Assembly: GCF_902150065.1 (NCBI RefSeq)
Contig: NC_043983.1
Span: forward strand, 18,303,321-18,367,320
DNA: 64,000 bases
Direction of reading: 5' to 3'
Source: Myripristis murdjan
Lineage: Eukaryota; Chordata; Actinopteri; Holocentriformes; Holocentridae
Part shown: one piece after another, positions 1 to 23,971 of the stretch
How positions within the stretch are numbered: the first letter of the stretch is position 1
Layout: the number at the start of each line of letters is the position of its first letter
Made by a program: the position numbers and the translations under genes
Notes under the pieces: generated by a model
Database searches by the model: none
What the model was told of the DNA's origin: nothing
The model's input: only the letters and a program-made list of their open reading frames with translations

Positions 1-400
1 TTAAGATTGTCAGTAAGTCTTTTGACTAATATTATTTTATTAAATTAACCATTTAGTCTATAAAGTGTCAAAATAATCACAAATGCTCACCAGATGTTAC
101 TTAAGACCAAGGTGATATCCTTCCTCACTCTGATCAACACAACCAAAAAACATCCAAAGTATTCATTTTATAATGATTTGAAAAGAAATGAATCAAATCT
201 TAGCATCTTGGTGAAGCTGTGGTGAGCTCTTTACTCAATAAATGACTGCAAGGATGGTGGGAGATGATATCATCAGCTAATGAGCTAAAGTAGAATTTGA
301 TTTGCACAATTATGTACAATTTTCAGTCAATCTTATCATTATTTCTGCAATCAGGACCAAGTAATTGACAGTTTCTTCTGTACGATCTGTGTTCCTGTAG
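1..400. other. TOMM70 intron, partial
   Basis: This is intron sequence of TOMM70, ending at the acceptor just before 401. No coding exon is visible in it. The first 80 bases resemble the 'gattaatc...taaccatttagtctataaa' part of a dispersed repeat also found near 10.3 kb. Confidence 0.7.
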
Positions 401-3400
401 ATGTCACAGCAGTCTGTATTCTCGAGGCCTTCCAGAACCAGCAGAGCATGTTGCTAGCAGACAAGGTGTTGAAGTTGTTGGGAAAAGAGAAGGCCAAAGA
501 GAAATACAAGGTATTAGCACAACTTTACACTCATAGAGACTTGATTGATCTTTTTTTACTTCTCAGCTTGTCATGGATAACGTTTGTTTTTTGTTTTACC
601 TTTCAGAATCGTGAACCGCTGATGCCTTCTCCTCAGTTCATCAAGTCCTACTTTAGCTCATTCACTGATGACATCATCTCCCAGCCGCTGCAGAAGGGAG
701 AGAAGAAAGATGAAGACAAGGACAAGGAGGGCGAGGCTGCTGAGGTCACTGAGAGGTCAGAAAATACACACATTACCCACTTTATCTTATACACCTAGTC
801 AGTACCAGGTAGGATCCCCTTTTTGCCTCTAAAACAGCTGAATTTCTTCAATACCTAGATTTAATAAGGCACTGACTTAATGGGTGTGAATCAAACATTT
901 TTTAACATAATTGCACTAGCAGAATGTGTTTGTGCCTCTCAAGCTAAATTAGAACTTTCACTTGCAACAGAAAGCAGTCTCTTGCTGCACCAGACATATT
1001 TTTTCCATTTCACTCAGGCTGCATGTTTTTGTTCTTAGTCGACAGAAGTGGAACCTTGCAAGGTCCTCTGCCACCATAGCTCATCCACTTTTGGTTCGAT
1101 AACATGTTCCTAGATGCCCCTCTGCACAAAGCTGCACTGAGCCAATGTTTCCCACACATACATTATAGTTGGGAAATAAGAAATACTAGATAAAGGCTCA
1201 TGTTTTCTCTCAAGTAATTTCAGTAGACAGTTGTGTCCGCCCCCAGTCCGCTGCCACAGTTACAGTTTTGTTCTTTGTGCATACTTGTGACATGCATGTG
1301 AATTCTCCTCATCAGGATGATCTCATCAGTGCAGCATTTTACAGCTGATTCGATGTTGTTGTTGTTGTTTTTCTCCTCATCGCACTGAAGACACTTGAGT
1401 ACATTCCAGCATACTGGCTGTTTCTAACATGCTATTGTGGCCCCCCTGGGGAGAAAAATGTAAAGACAATGAAAATTCCTTTCTTGGCCTTGAGTTACTT
1501 AGCATACCTGCCAAATAAATATTACAGTTGTGAATAAAAGTACAGTTGTCCACAATCCAAATAGAGATCAGTTCCAGCGGATGATTTAGTTTGAGAATAA
1601 CTCCTGAGTCAGACCTAAGGGTCATAATTTAAATTACCCTAATATCTACAAAAAATGCAAATATTGAGTATGCACAGCAATATGTATATTTGTGGAGTAC
1701 TAAGCAAGTGATGTATGTCTTCATCCTGTAAGTGCCCTTCACCAAAGCACTGGCTTAGATTTTGAGTTTGGCCCCAGGGTTCTGCACAGTGTCTGCCCAC
1801 TGCTCCTAATACTTCAAGTTCAAATTTATTTGAAGCCCAACATCACTGTTTACAGTCTCAAGGGGTTTTATATGCCCGCAAGTTTACTACAAACAGGAGA
1901 ACATGCCCTGACTTAATCCTCATAGCAGGCGAGAAAAAATTTCTCAAAAAAAAACGAGATAGGTTAAATGCAGAAGTCCAGTTTCCCACGGGATCAATAA
2001 AGAATAACTTAACTTCTTACAAACACAACACATTGTGATATATACACTGCATCTTCTTACATTAGAATACAATGACAGCAGTTTATCAGGTGCTGGAGCC
2101 TTTCTTACCTTGGTCTCTTGGAACAGTCTGATGATACAGCTCTCTCTCACATTTTCTTATCGCTAAAATCACCTGGTAAACACACACACCTCCTGATCTG
2201 CTCCTTCCCTTCCTCAGCTCTGGCTACCTGAAGGCCAAGCAGTACATGGAGGAGGAGAACTATGACAAAATCATCAGTGAATGCACCAAGGAGATAGAGT
2301 CCAGTGGCCGATACACTGCAGAGGCCCTTTTGCTGCGTGCCACATTTTACCTGCTCATTGGAAATGCTACTGCTGCCCAGCCTGATCTGGACCGGGTCAT
2401 CAACATGCAGGATGCAAATGTGAAGGTACTGTTGACTTTATAAACCTGTTCTTAGTCAAGATTGTCCAGGTAATTAAAATGCCTATTAAAGGCTGATTTT
2501 AAGTGTGCCAACATCCTTCCTTTTTGTAGCTGGAAAAATAATACAGTGATAGCCTACAAAAAATGTAGTTGCAGACAGCTTATGATTGTAATGCTGTGAA
2601 TTCATTGATCTTGAGATGATTGTATTTTACATCTATTTCGATTTTAAAACATGCTCCAACATTCCTGTGAAGTTGTGCTCTAATACAATAGAATTTCCAA
2701 AATACTGTTGTTCCAAACAAGCCTCATGCATACTACCCAAAGTGAGTGAATAGCATTCTCCTATTCTCTGAAAAATGATTGCACAGCCAAGTGCTAAATA
2801 ATTAAGCTTTGGCTTATATAAACCCAACACACTATATACTATGGTTGGTAGTTTTACAATTCTGAATGAAGAACTGTAAAACTGTAAAATAGGAAAATTG
2901 CGTTTTCTTCATTTCCTGGCAGGTAGTTAACACAGTGGGTGTTTGTGTGTTTTTTTTCCCCTATACCTTCACAGCTGCGGGCTAACGCTCTGATCAAGCG
3001 TGGCAGCATGTACATGCAGCAGCAACAGCCGCTGCTGTCCACACAAGACTTCAACATGGCAGCCGAGATCGACTCACGCAACGCTGATGTCTACCATCAC
3101 AGGGGTCAGGTATGGCCTCAGTTGTAAATTGATCCATCTTCAGTGAACAGTTACTAATTAAATGTTTGAATTTACACGGGACACAGAGTACTTTTGTACG
3201 ACATGAAGGAGGTCATGAGATGCTTCCAGACACATTTTTGGGATGCCCGCATTAATTACGTTCTGTATTTTCTATCAGCTGAAGATCCTGCTGGACCAGG
3301 TGGACGAGGCAGTCGGGGACTTTGACGAGTGCATTCTCCTCAGGCCTGACTCGGCTCTAGCCCAAGCACAGAAATGCTTTGCTCTTGTAAGTTAAGACTC

Positions 3401-5082
3401 TATCAAAATGAGGTTTGCACTGTGTTATGTTGGCTGCAGAAAAATTACCTGTGTTTAAGCTTAATTGTTCAAGTGATGTGCAAATGTTCCCTTTGCACAT
3501 AACAAACTTATTCATGATTAGCCAATGAGTTTCTGTTGCTCTTTTGATGTTCAGTACAGACAAGCGTATACCGGAAACAACCCAGCCCAAGTACAGACAG
3601 CGATGGACGGCTTTGAGGATGTCATCAGAAGGTTCCCAAGATGTGCTGAGGGCTATGCTCTGTACGCGCAGGTACACATTAGAAAATTTGTCATATTTAG
3701 ACAGATCAGTGGTTGCTTCATACTTGGAAAATGAGCAGTAAGCATTTTGTGCTTGTTACTCAGCTAAATCCCTTCATTAAATTTAGTAAATCAAGAGGTT
3801 GCTGTATTTTTGGACAGAGGTAACCAACAGTATGAATAGTTTTTTAGTGTTTTTAGTGCTGAGTGGCAGTTAGGTTTTATCTGTTCTCGTCCTTAGAGCA
3901 TGAACGTTTTGTGTTTCAGGCTTTGACTGATCAGCAACAGTTTGGAAAAGCAGACGAGATGTACGACAAGTGTATTGACCTGGAACCAGACAATGCTACC
4001 ACATATGTCCACAAGGGGTAGGTGACTTTTTGTTTTTGTTTGTTTGAATGCAAAGCAAGTCTATGAGTTTCTCACGTAGCGGCAAGGGGGAAGAAAACCA
4101 TTTAAAAGGGGTGTGGGCAGCAGCTGCAGTACTGTAATTACTGACTATTACACTAACTGTGTAACTGTAGCTGTGAAAACAAACACTAAATTAACTGTTA
4201 TTGATTCTTCATCAAAGTCAAATATGAAAATCTTCTTTGTGCTTCTGTGAGCATTGTGATGGTAATCCAGTGACAATTTTATGTGCTGTTGGGTCGTTCA
4301 CAAAACCAACATGTGCCGGTTAGGTTTTGAATTGCACCCAATCGTTTGGGGAAGCAAGCTTAATCTGACATGCATCTAAAATACGACTAAAATTGTGCCG
4401 TTGTGCCTCTTGACATTTCACTGGAAGCATTTTAATTGCAAAATAAATCACACTGGAAGTTCACCAGAACTTTAGTGTGTGTCAGTCCACCTCCAACTGC
4501 ATGTATCTTGGCAGATGTCAGCATCACTAGTCAGTTCTCCCTAGAGGTCGCCATAATAAATGGAGGCTGGGTTTTATTTTGTTTTCAGTCCATGTGTGTG
4601 CTTTTGTTGTTTCCCCTCAATAGACATTTTGTGAAACCAATACCTCTAATTACATGTACATGTAAGTCAGACATGTTGGTAATTGTTCAACATGTGTCCA
4701 GCCTGTTGCAGCTTCAGTGGAAACAAGATCTCGACCTGGGGCTCGAGCTCATCAGTAAGGCAATTGAGATTGACAACAAATGTGACTTTGCCTATGAAAC
4801 TATGGGAACCATTGAAGTTCAGAGGTGAGATCAAGTTTTTGTTATGTTTTTTTTAATGTGAACCACCTGAACCACCCATTGTATGGCTTCTTAAAGGGCT
4901 TGAAATAACCATGGTGTTTTCCTTCCAGGGGTAATCTTGACAAGGCAATAGAAATGTTCAACAAGGCAATTAACCTAGCCAAATCAGAGATGGAGATGGC
5001 CCATTTGTACTCATTATGTGATGCAGCATATGCCCAGACAGAGGTGGCCAGGAAGTACGGGCTGAAGCCTCCGACACTGTAA
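401..5082 (+). CDS. tomm70: TOM70, mitochondrial outer-membrane import receptor (C-terminal two thirds)
   Basis: Tom70 is an outer-membrane TPR receptor that accepts Hsp70/Hsp90-bound preproteins, notably carrier proteins, and passes them to the TOM channel. Nine coding exons are seen: 401-510, 607-755, 2218-2425, 2975-3109, 3279-3386, 3555-3671, 3920-4017, 4702-4824 and 4929-5082 (TAA). They give about 400 residues, matching the human C-terminal region almost residue for residue, including DVTAVCILEAFQNQQ, SGYLKAKQYMEEENYDKI, YRQAYTGNN and the end KKYGLKPPTL (here RKYGLKPPTL). All junctions are GT-AG and in frame. The N-terminal membrane anchor and the clamp-type TPRs that bind chaperone EEVD tails lie upstream of the window; the visible part covers the linker and the C-terminal TPRs of the preprotein-binding superhelix. 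The gene is incomplete only because the window starts inside it. Confidence 0.97.
1812..2015. repeat. Degenerate teleost interspersed repeat in a TOMM70 intron
   Basis: The stretch begins 'caagttcaaatttatttgaag', carries 'tctcaaggggttttata' and 'cctcatagcaggcgagaaaa', and ends with 'cacgggatcaataaag'. These blocks recur in teleost genomes around short retroelement-like repeats. Related 'gggatcaataaag' ends occur near 13.28 kb and, inverted, near 46.17 kb. The family is named from recall only. Confidence 0.5.
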
Positions 5083-5208
5083 CTTCTCTGCTGACTGAAA
5101 TTGCCAATCCCAGTCTTCGTCGCTGAGCCTGACTGTATTGAAACTGCAACTGTCTGAGTTATTGTTTTGTAAAAAAAAAAAACAAAAACGAGTAACGGAT
5201 CAGAAAAT

Positions 5209-5214
5209 AATAAA
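5209..5214 (+). promoter_or_regulatory. Polyadenylation signal AATAAA, TOMM70
   Basis: A canonical AATAAA lies 127 bases after the TOMM70 stop codon. Further AATAAA hexamers downstream (for example near 5930) may give longer 3' UTR forms. Confidence 0.55.
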
Positions 5215-8200
5215 AACAGATCCCTGAAAATATACCCTGTTTACATTACAAGGAAAGGGTTTACTACTTAAAAAAGATTTCACTTCACAATCAGGCCGAG
5301 GCTTTGATCCGAGCCGCTAGTTGACCGGGGGGAGAGCGGGTCTTAATTCACAGCCCTTTGCCGGAACTCGATTCGACCAGAACTCCAGCCCTTTTTATTG
5401 CTCATGTTTCTTGAGGAAAAATATTGTCATCCATTGTGAAATGCATATACATGAATGGCCATGTATACCCTTCTGTCCACTAGTAATTTTCCAGTTACCT
5501 GCATAAAATAAGAGAGTTGGGATGTGCTCGATCTGTTCAACCCATTACTGACTTAATGCTTTGTGACATTTTTAAAAACTACAGAAAATACTGTGAGAGC
5601 TTTATATAGTTCTAATGGACTGTTCACTTGTTAATTTGTGTTGATCTCAACAAGTGTTTTTGTCCAGCTGCTTCCATGTTCTAACATACATTATCACATG
5701 ACAAATGCAAGATTAAAATTATAGTCAAGTGTGTGATGATGTCAGTGTTTGGTGTAATGCTGGAATGAATCACGTGAGATGAGGGTACACCAAGAGGAAA
5801 AATGCTTAAACTCTAGAATCCTAAGTGTTGTTTTTTTTTTTATTATTATTTTCAAATTAATTTTTATTTTGGGATTGCCTGTTTTTTCCTTTTTATATAT
5901 TCTGTACAGCATGTGATATTTCTCTTTATAAATAAATGTTAATGCAATGCTTGTGGCGAAGTCAAATCTGAACGTTAGGAAAACCCTACCTATAAATGAG
6001 ACTTTGGACATAACACAATATTTAATTGGTACAACTTTCACATTGTCAACTACATTTTGTTTTTAGTTGGAAGAAATTTTATTTTTTAACTTGCATCATA
6101 TGTCAAAAGGGATCAGTTATTCAGTGTTTTTTTTCTCACTTCAGTAGATAAATGGGATTATTTTCTATTTTAATATTTGTTTTTCATTCAATGTTCAGAT
6201 TCTTTAGAAAGAGTACTCTTAAGACACTGATATTTTTTTTCTCTCTCTAGGGACCCTCTTGAAAATAAATTTTCTCACAACCCAGCCCTATTGTTGATAG
6301 CCTGAATGTGACCCTTTGACTCATTTTTGCTTGAGCCGCATGAAAGTGGAATGCAGGATCTGGTTTTCTGCTAAAGCCATACAATTATCTGTTAACAAAT
6401 CCTGAATTTTTTGTACATTTGGAGCATGTTTGCATAAAGCAAGTATTAATTCAGGATAATTTGACACAGAATATTTAAATGCTGCAGTTACGCTGTGACT
6501 TATTCATCTAACATGAGTGATAACTAAATTGTCTTGATTATGTGGTGATATCAGAGAACCAGCTAATGCATTTCAGATTCAGCTAGTGGTAAAACTTTTC
6601 ATTTCAAAACTGCCCAAAAATTACAGGAGGAAACCGCACCTGAATTTAACAGCATGCATTTGCAGGTAATGTGCATCTGCTGATGCTCACTAAATAAATC
6701 TGACTGTAGCCCACAGAAAGAAACACTACCATTCTTTATTCAAGAGGTGTATCATGACCAAAGTTGAAGAAAATATGAATCCTAATAAAGTTAAAATTCC
6801 TGAAAAATATACACTTGCAAATTGCATCATTAACAGTGTTATATTCTGCAGCAGATTCTCAAAATGCACTGAAACTGTCATCTGATTTCCTGATGGTCAG
6901 AAACTTTGTTTTCTCTTCACTCTCCAGTGAAACGTTTAACACTGCTTAATCCAAAATCGAACCTGCTGTACTTTCACTTTATACCCTTTACTGTTTTCCA
7001 CAAGCAGCCAGAGACGCCTTGCAGCAGCACACTTCTCTCTGACAAATCCTTTCTTGCCCAACGCTGATTTTTTTCAGATCTTAATTTATACTACATTGAC
7101 TGAACCTGTGTGGTCTTTTTCGGCAATGCACTGACAATACATGGGCTACATTCACACTGCAGCTGAAAGTGACCCAGTTCAGATCTGACCTTTCTGCCTT
7201 GTCTGCTCACATTCATCTTTGTGTTTGACCCATATCTAACATCAGTGGACCGATCTCTGCCATGACTCCACATGCACACATTTACAACAACAAAAAAAGT
7301 CCATCACAATGAATGAAAAATCAGCTGCAGCCTTTCATTTTTCAGATTGTTTTCGCAGCTGTGAGGCTGAGCGTAAAAAGACAGAGGACTGAACTGAAGC
7401 TCCTTCCCTTTGCCACCTTACTGTCTCCCTGTCATTGGTACTGTCCTCTGTATTTTGTTTTGGGTCACCTTCAGTGAACAAATGGCAGAGCATGCTCCAC
7501 ATCTGCAGGACTCAGATGCATGTCTGATTTAAGATCAGAATGGCCCAAATCTCTTCTTGTGTTCACACTATCCTTAAAAAATCAGACCTGTGCAAAGTGC
7601 TTGGAGTAGTCAGTCGACCAGAGAAGCACTACAGACATATTGTACATTTTATCACTTGTAGGTAAAAAAAGACATCTGTTTTGAGCCACTTCACCTTGTA
7701 GTCCCACAGCACATTCAGTGACAGAGGGGGGAACCAGGGGAACAGGTTGCCTCAAGGTTTTTGCAGCCAGTCTGTGTTTTTAACCTTTTCAAACCTGCTT
7801 CTCCTACTAATGCTGCCCAACCACACTGACAGGCAAACCACTATCTCAGTAAGCATTAGTTTCAGTTTAAAAAGAAGACACTGACATTTTCCAGGTCTTA
7901 CTTAAAATAGCGATTGGGGCAACATTATGTAATTCTGTCTTTTTTTTTTCTTTTTTTTTTGTCAGTTTCTCAGCTTTCAATTTATCATCTAAAGACGAGC
8001 GACACTAAAGCAATCTCTCTTGCTGGCATCAGATTATGCATATGATATCAAGTTCCTCTTACAATCCATGTCTTCTCTAAAGCCTCTATTTGAATCTTTA
8101 ATTGTGAACAAAGCTGCTGAAGATGAAAAGGAATAATCATAGCTGAATTATTCTCTCAGTTTTAATCCTCTCACTCAGTATTCAGAGGGGATTCAATCAG

Positions 8201-8880
8201 GGGCTTTAAAAGTGATTTAGCCTATCAGTGGTAAAAAGGGGTATTCTAATGTGTTTTGGCAACCAGATGAGCTGCATTCAGTTCAGTTTTATTCGACAGC
8301 ACCTCACACATTATGTTGGTTTATCTGTTTTAACACCTTGACACCAATCAGCCAGCAATAGGGCCTCTATTTTAATTTATAGGCCCGTTTCAGGATTACT
8401 GTCAGGGCTGCTGGACTCAACAGTTTCAAGATAAGGCATAGTGTGATGTAGAGTTTCATCTGCATCACACATTATAAAAAGACAAAACCTAACTTATACT
8501 GCACTGTATCACTCAAAATAATCGGCTACATATTTTGGACGTGCTCCCATGCCATTAGTACATGGGACAAATAAAGGGACAAATGGAAAATAGAAGGGAG
8601 ACTATCTTATTGATCAGCCTGAGGAATATTTGAAAAATTACTCTCAATTACAAGCTCACAAATATCCTTTACTGTGCTGTCTGAGAAGTGATATCTTACC
8701 AATATAGCACATTTAAAACTCTTAATCTCTGACTCTTCAGCACTGACATGTGTTTTTATGATTCTCTATGACTGTATAATTCCATGCAGTTTTATACTTT
8801 TTTTCATAAACTGTATAATTTTATACAGCCTATTTTCTGCGCAGCAATGCTCCAAATTAAAAATTCTCACTAGACACTAG
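5215..8880. other. Spacer between TOMM70 and TBC1D23
   Basis: This AT-rich spacer may include distal TOMM70 3' UTR. No exon-like reading frame is seen. Around 7140-7580 are blocks reading 'ttcacactgcagctgaaagtgaccca' (split here as two motifs, 'ttcacactgcag' and 'aaagtgaccca') and 'gtgttcacactatcc', typical of degraded fish DNA-transposon fragments, but without clear ends. Confidence 0.6.
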
Positions 8881-8952
8881 AAAAACACCTAGAGGGCGGC
8901 GCGACACCTCGCCCGTGTTGACGGCAATTGACGTGTCCCCATCAACACAACA

Positions 8953-21046
<12,094 letters not shown>

Positions 21047-23097
21047 AGGGAAACTGGAGGCAACATGGCAGACCATAAGAGAAACTGTAAGGAAGAGTCT
21101 GTGCCTCCTGCTCTCCCCTGCCCTGTCCTCCCTCCTGGACAGAACCAGTGCAGTGTTGACTGTGAAGCCTCGTGTGTCTGTTTGGGACAAGGGGGCTCGT
21201 CACCGACTGAACACCTGTGGGACAGGCTGTGTGTGATGAAACACTGAGGTGCTCCACAATCCAACCGTTCTCCTCACTCTTAGTTAAAAAGCAAAGGTTA
21301 AGTTTGGACTTTTTTTTTCTTTACTTTCTGGAAGATAAAAAATGGGATCTCATTACAGTGCAGCTTCACTCTGGCGTTTTCCCTTTAGCCTTAAAATAAT
21401 CCATTGATCTACCAGTGGCAAACCTGTTAAATCATTACCTACATGTCTGTGAAATTGGTTCAGAGGCTGACACAACATTGTTTTCACTTTGACTTGTCTG
21501 TCTTGGAGTCAAACAAAAGTGTTTATCTCACTCGTATTGCAGAGAAGAGTATTGCAGTCCAGGCCTGCTTTCTTAATTTACTTTACATTAAAACTATACA
21601 TGGAGTTTAGGTGTTGAGTTTCCTGTTTAAAGATAATTATTCTGGTCGGGAAGTTGAGTATGAGTCACACACTGCAAATTCAAACAGAAGATGCACATCC
21701 CAAAAAAAGCAGTGGTGGCACATGTGGCAGGTTTCCTACCGCAGCAACTGTTTTTGATACTTTTTTCCCAGCACACAGCCTTAAATCTAAGTTATTTGAG
21801 GATGTTTATAAATATGTATTGTATATAGTGTGTAAACTGCTCTATATCAGCACAGACCTTTGCAGCATCGTTTTGAAGGTATATCCAGATAGTTAGAGTA
21901 TACGGTTGAAATGTAACTGGCTTTTAAACCAGCTCACACGGTTTGAATTCCTGTCTTAGTAGACTAAGCACTAATTATTTTACAGAGTTTCTGGGGAAAT
22001 TGTTTGTTTCCTGCTTTTACATGTATTGGATTAACTTCTTGTTTCATACTGGTCTTGTGTAGCTCTGAGAAGGCATTATTTATAGCCCCTCTGGACAACA
22101 TTGCTACTACAAAAGGAGCTCTGGCATTTATAGATGATTATATTGGGAGCCTGAACACCTCAGTCATTCTTCATCTCATTCTGAGTTACTTTATAAATAA
22201 TTTCCTTTAGTTATCTGGATGAATTCCAGGTGACATAACCTGCTGTTTTTCAGAAAACTGTGATTGTATTAAAGTCTAGAGCAGTGTAACAGTAATTTGA
22301 GCCACACCTTGCTAAATATTATCCATTTAGGAAATAAAAATGGCTCTAACACAGATTATGCTTCACATTGTTAGGCACAGCATAGAACTTGAAATCATTA
22401 AAGATTATTTGTAAAAAGGGTAAATAGTCCCTTTGTGCAGTATGAGTCAAAATGAATTGGCTTTGCCAGTTTGTCCACCAGTTCATTTGCCACTGTTGCC
22501 TTCGGCCTCATGCTTGTGATGTGATGTTGGCACAAGCAGTGGCAACATATTGCTGTGTTTGCTGCTCCTCCTGGCATCTTAAATTATATATGGGATTCTT
22601 ACTTTTTTCTTAGGCTAGTTGGGTGAGCAGTTTTCGGAAAAAGTGCATCCCTGTCCTCATTACGCTCCGTAAATTATTTGTCCAGAGAGGGCTTATGCCT
22701 TTCTTCCCTGAAGACTGTTTGAAGACGACTTCTTATCCTGAATAAAACATAAGGCAGTATCTGCAGTATGGGCAACATTAAAACTTGAATCATGACTAAA
22801 GATGAATCTGGTCATTCTTCACCTCAGTCTCTCATAGCATTCCTGTGTAATTCATGCCTTGTGTTGTACTCTGTAATTTTGTGATTTGTTCAGTATTCTC
22901 CTCACTGGAACATCCTTGTCTGCTCAGTGAGAAAAGTCTTAACTATCGATCCGCTGCTCTTTAACATCATCGGCGAAGGACGTCACAGATGCCACCACTT
23001 GTCAAAATGCAACATATAAGTTTGCAAAGTATCTTGTATATTTTGCACCTTAATGTATCTATTATTGTTTTCTAACAGTTTTTTTGTTTTTAATAAA
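21047..23097 (+). other. Probable TBC1D23 3' UTR with two polyadenylation signals
   Basis: After the TAA at 21044-21046 the sequence shows no exon-like frame. AATAAA hexamers occur at 22741-22746 and 23092-23097; the latter is followed by a GT/T-rich stretch. A 3' UTR of about 1.7-2.1 kb with alternative ends is inferred. Confidence 0.5.
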
Positions 23098-23971
23098 TGG
23101 AGATTATTCAACTGCACCTGTAGACAAATGCTTATTCCAGTCATATCCTTTTTTGTTAATTATGCAAAATCAATAGTCTTATCTGGGGTGATTATTCTAT
23201 AGCTATTCTACTTTGATAGCAACATAAACAGTCTAACTACAGGGTAAAGAGGAACCTCTGTTATAATCATCGGAAACAAACTTGCAGCAGCACAGATAAC
23301 AGGGTTGCAGACATAAAAGAGTATATAACAAGTTAGAATAAAAATGGGACATAAATGACAGAATCATAAAATATTAAACATATTAATGAGCCATCACCAC
23401 AATCCAGGGACATCGTGCATCATTGATAGGCATTATAGATAAGTCAAAACATCTGCAGCCACATGTATTTATACGATATATAATAATTACTTTAAATGTA
23501 TCTAGAGAGACCTGCCAACGTAGATTCAGGTCATTTCAGGTTAGATCACTTTTCAGTATAAATATACAGCTACACCTTGTACTACATTAACCACAGTCTG
23601 TGTACTTAGTTCAGAATCCAAAAGCTGGTAAAACCCTTCGACCAATGAGAGAAGACCTTTCTCATCGCATCGAAACAGGATTGGTGGAAGCTGTCCCACC
23701 CATAATGATGTCCTATACTTTAAGCTTCACAATAAAGGCTCTCAACCTAACTTATTATGGGTTTAAAAAAAGAACTTGGCACTAGCAGTTTGATTTTAAA
23801 TATTAATGCTAATCCATGTGTAGTTTTAAAGTATCCTTAAAGTCAGCACAGGTGCAGGCAGGGATAGCCGCAATAACACGAGAGACCCTTATTTTGAAAA
23901 TGTGTTCGCCACCCGGAAGTACATGCGATTCTGTACTTGCACTGTTCAGACGGCAACGTTCACCTGCATTA
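23098..23971. other. Spacer between TBC1D23 and NIT2
   Basis: An AT-rich spacer with no recognised exon. The last 100 bases ('cacccggaagtacatgcg', an ETS-like CCGGAAGT) probably hold the NIT2 core promoter. Confidence 0.5.

Noticed and set aside
4436-4828. 130-codon frame containing TOMM70 exon 8
   Set aside because: Only the part from 4702 is exon. The upstream codons are intron read-through, with a good acceptor at 4700-4701 and the human protein matching only after it.
7140-7580. Repeated 'ttcacac' blocks with 'agatctga'-like words
   Set aside because: They resemble a fish DNA-transposon family, but both blocks read in the same direction and no boundaries are visible, so they are noted only under the spacer.
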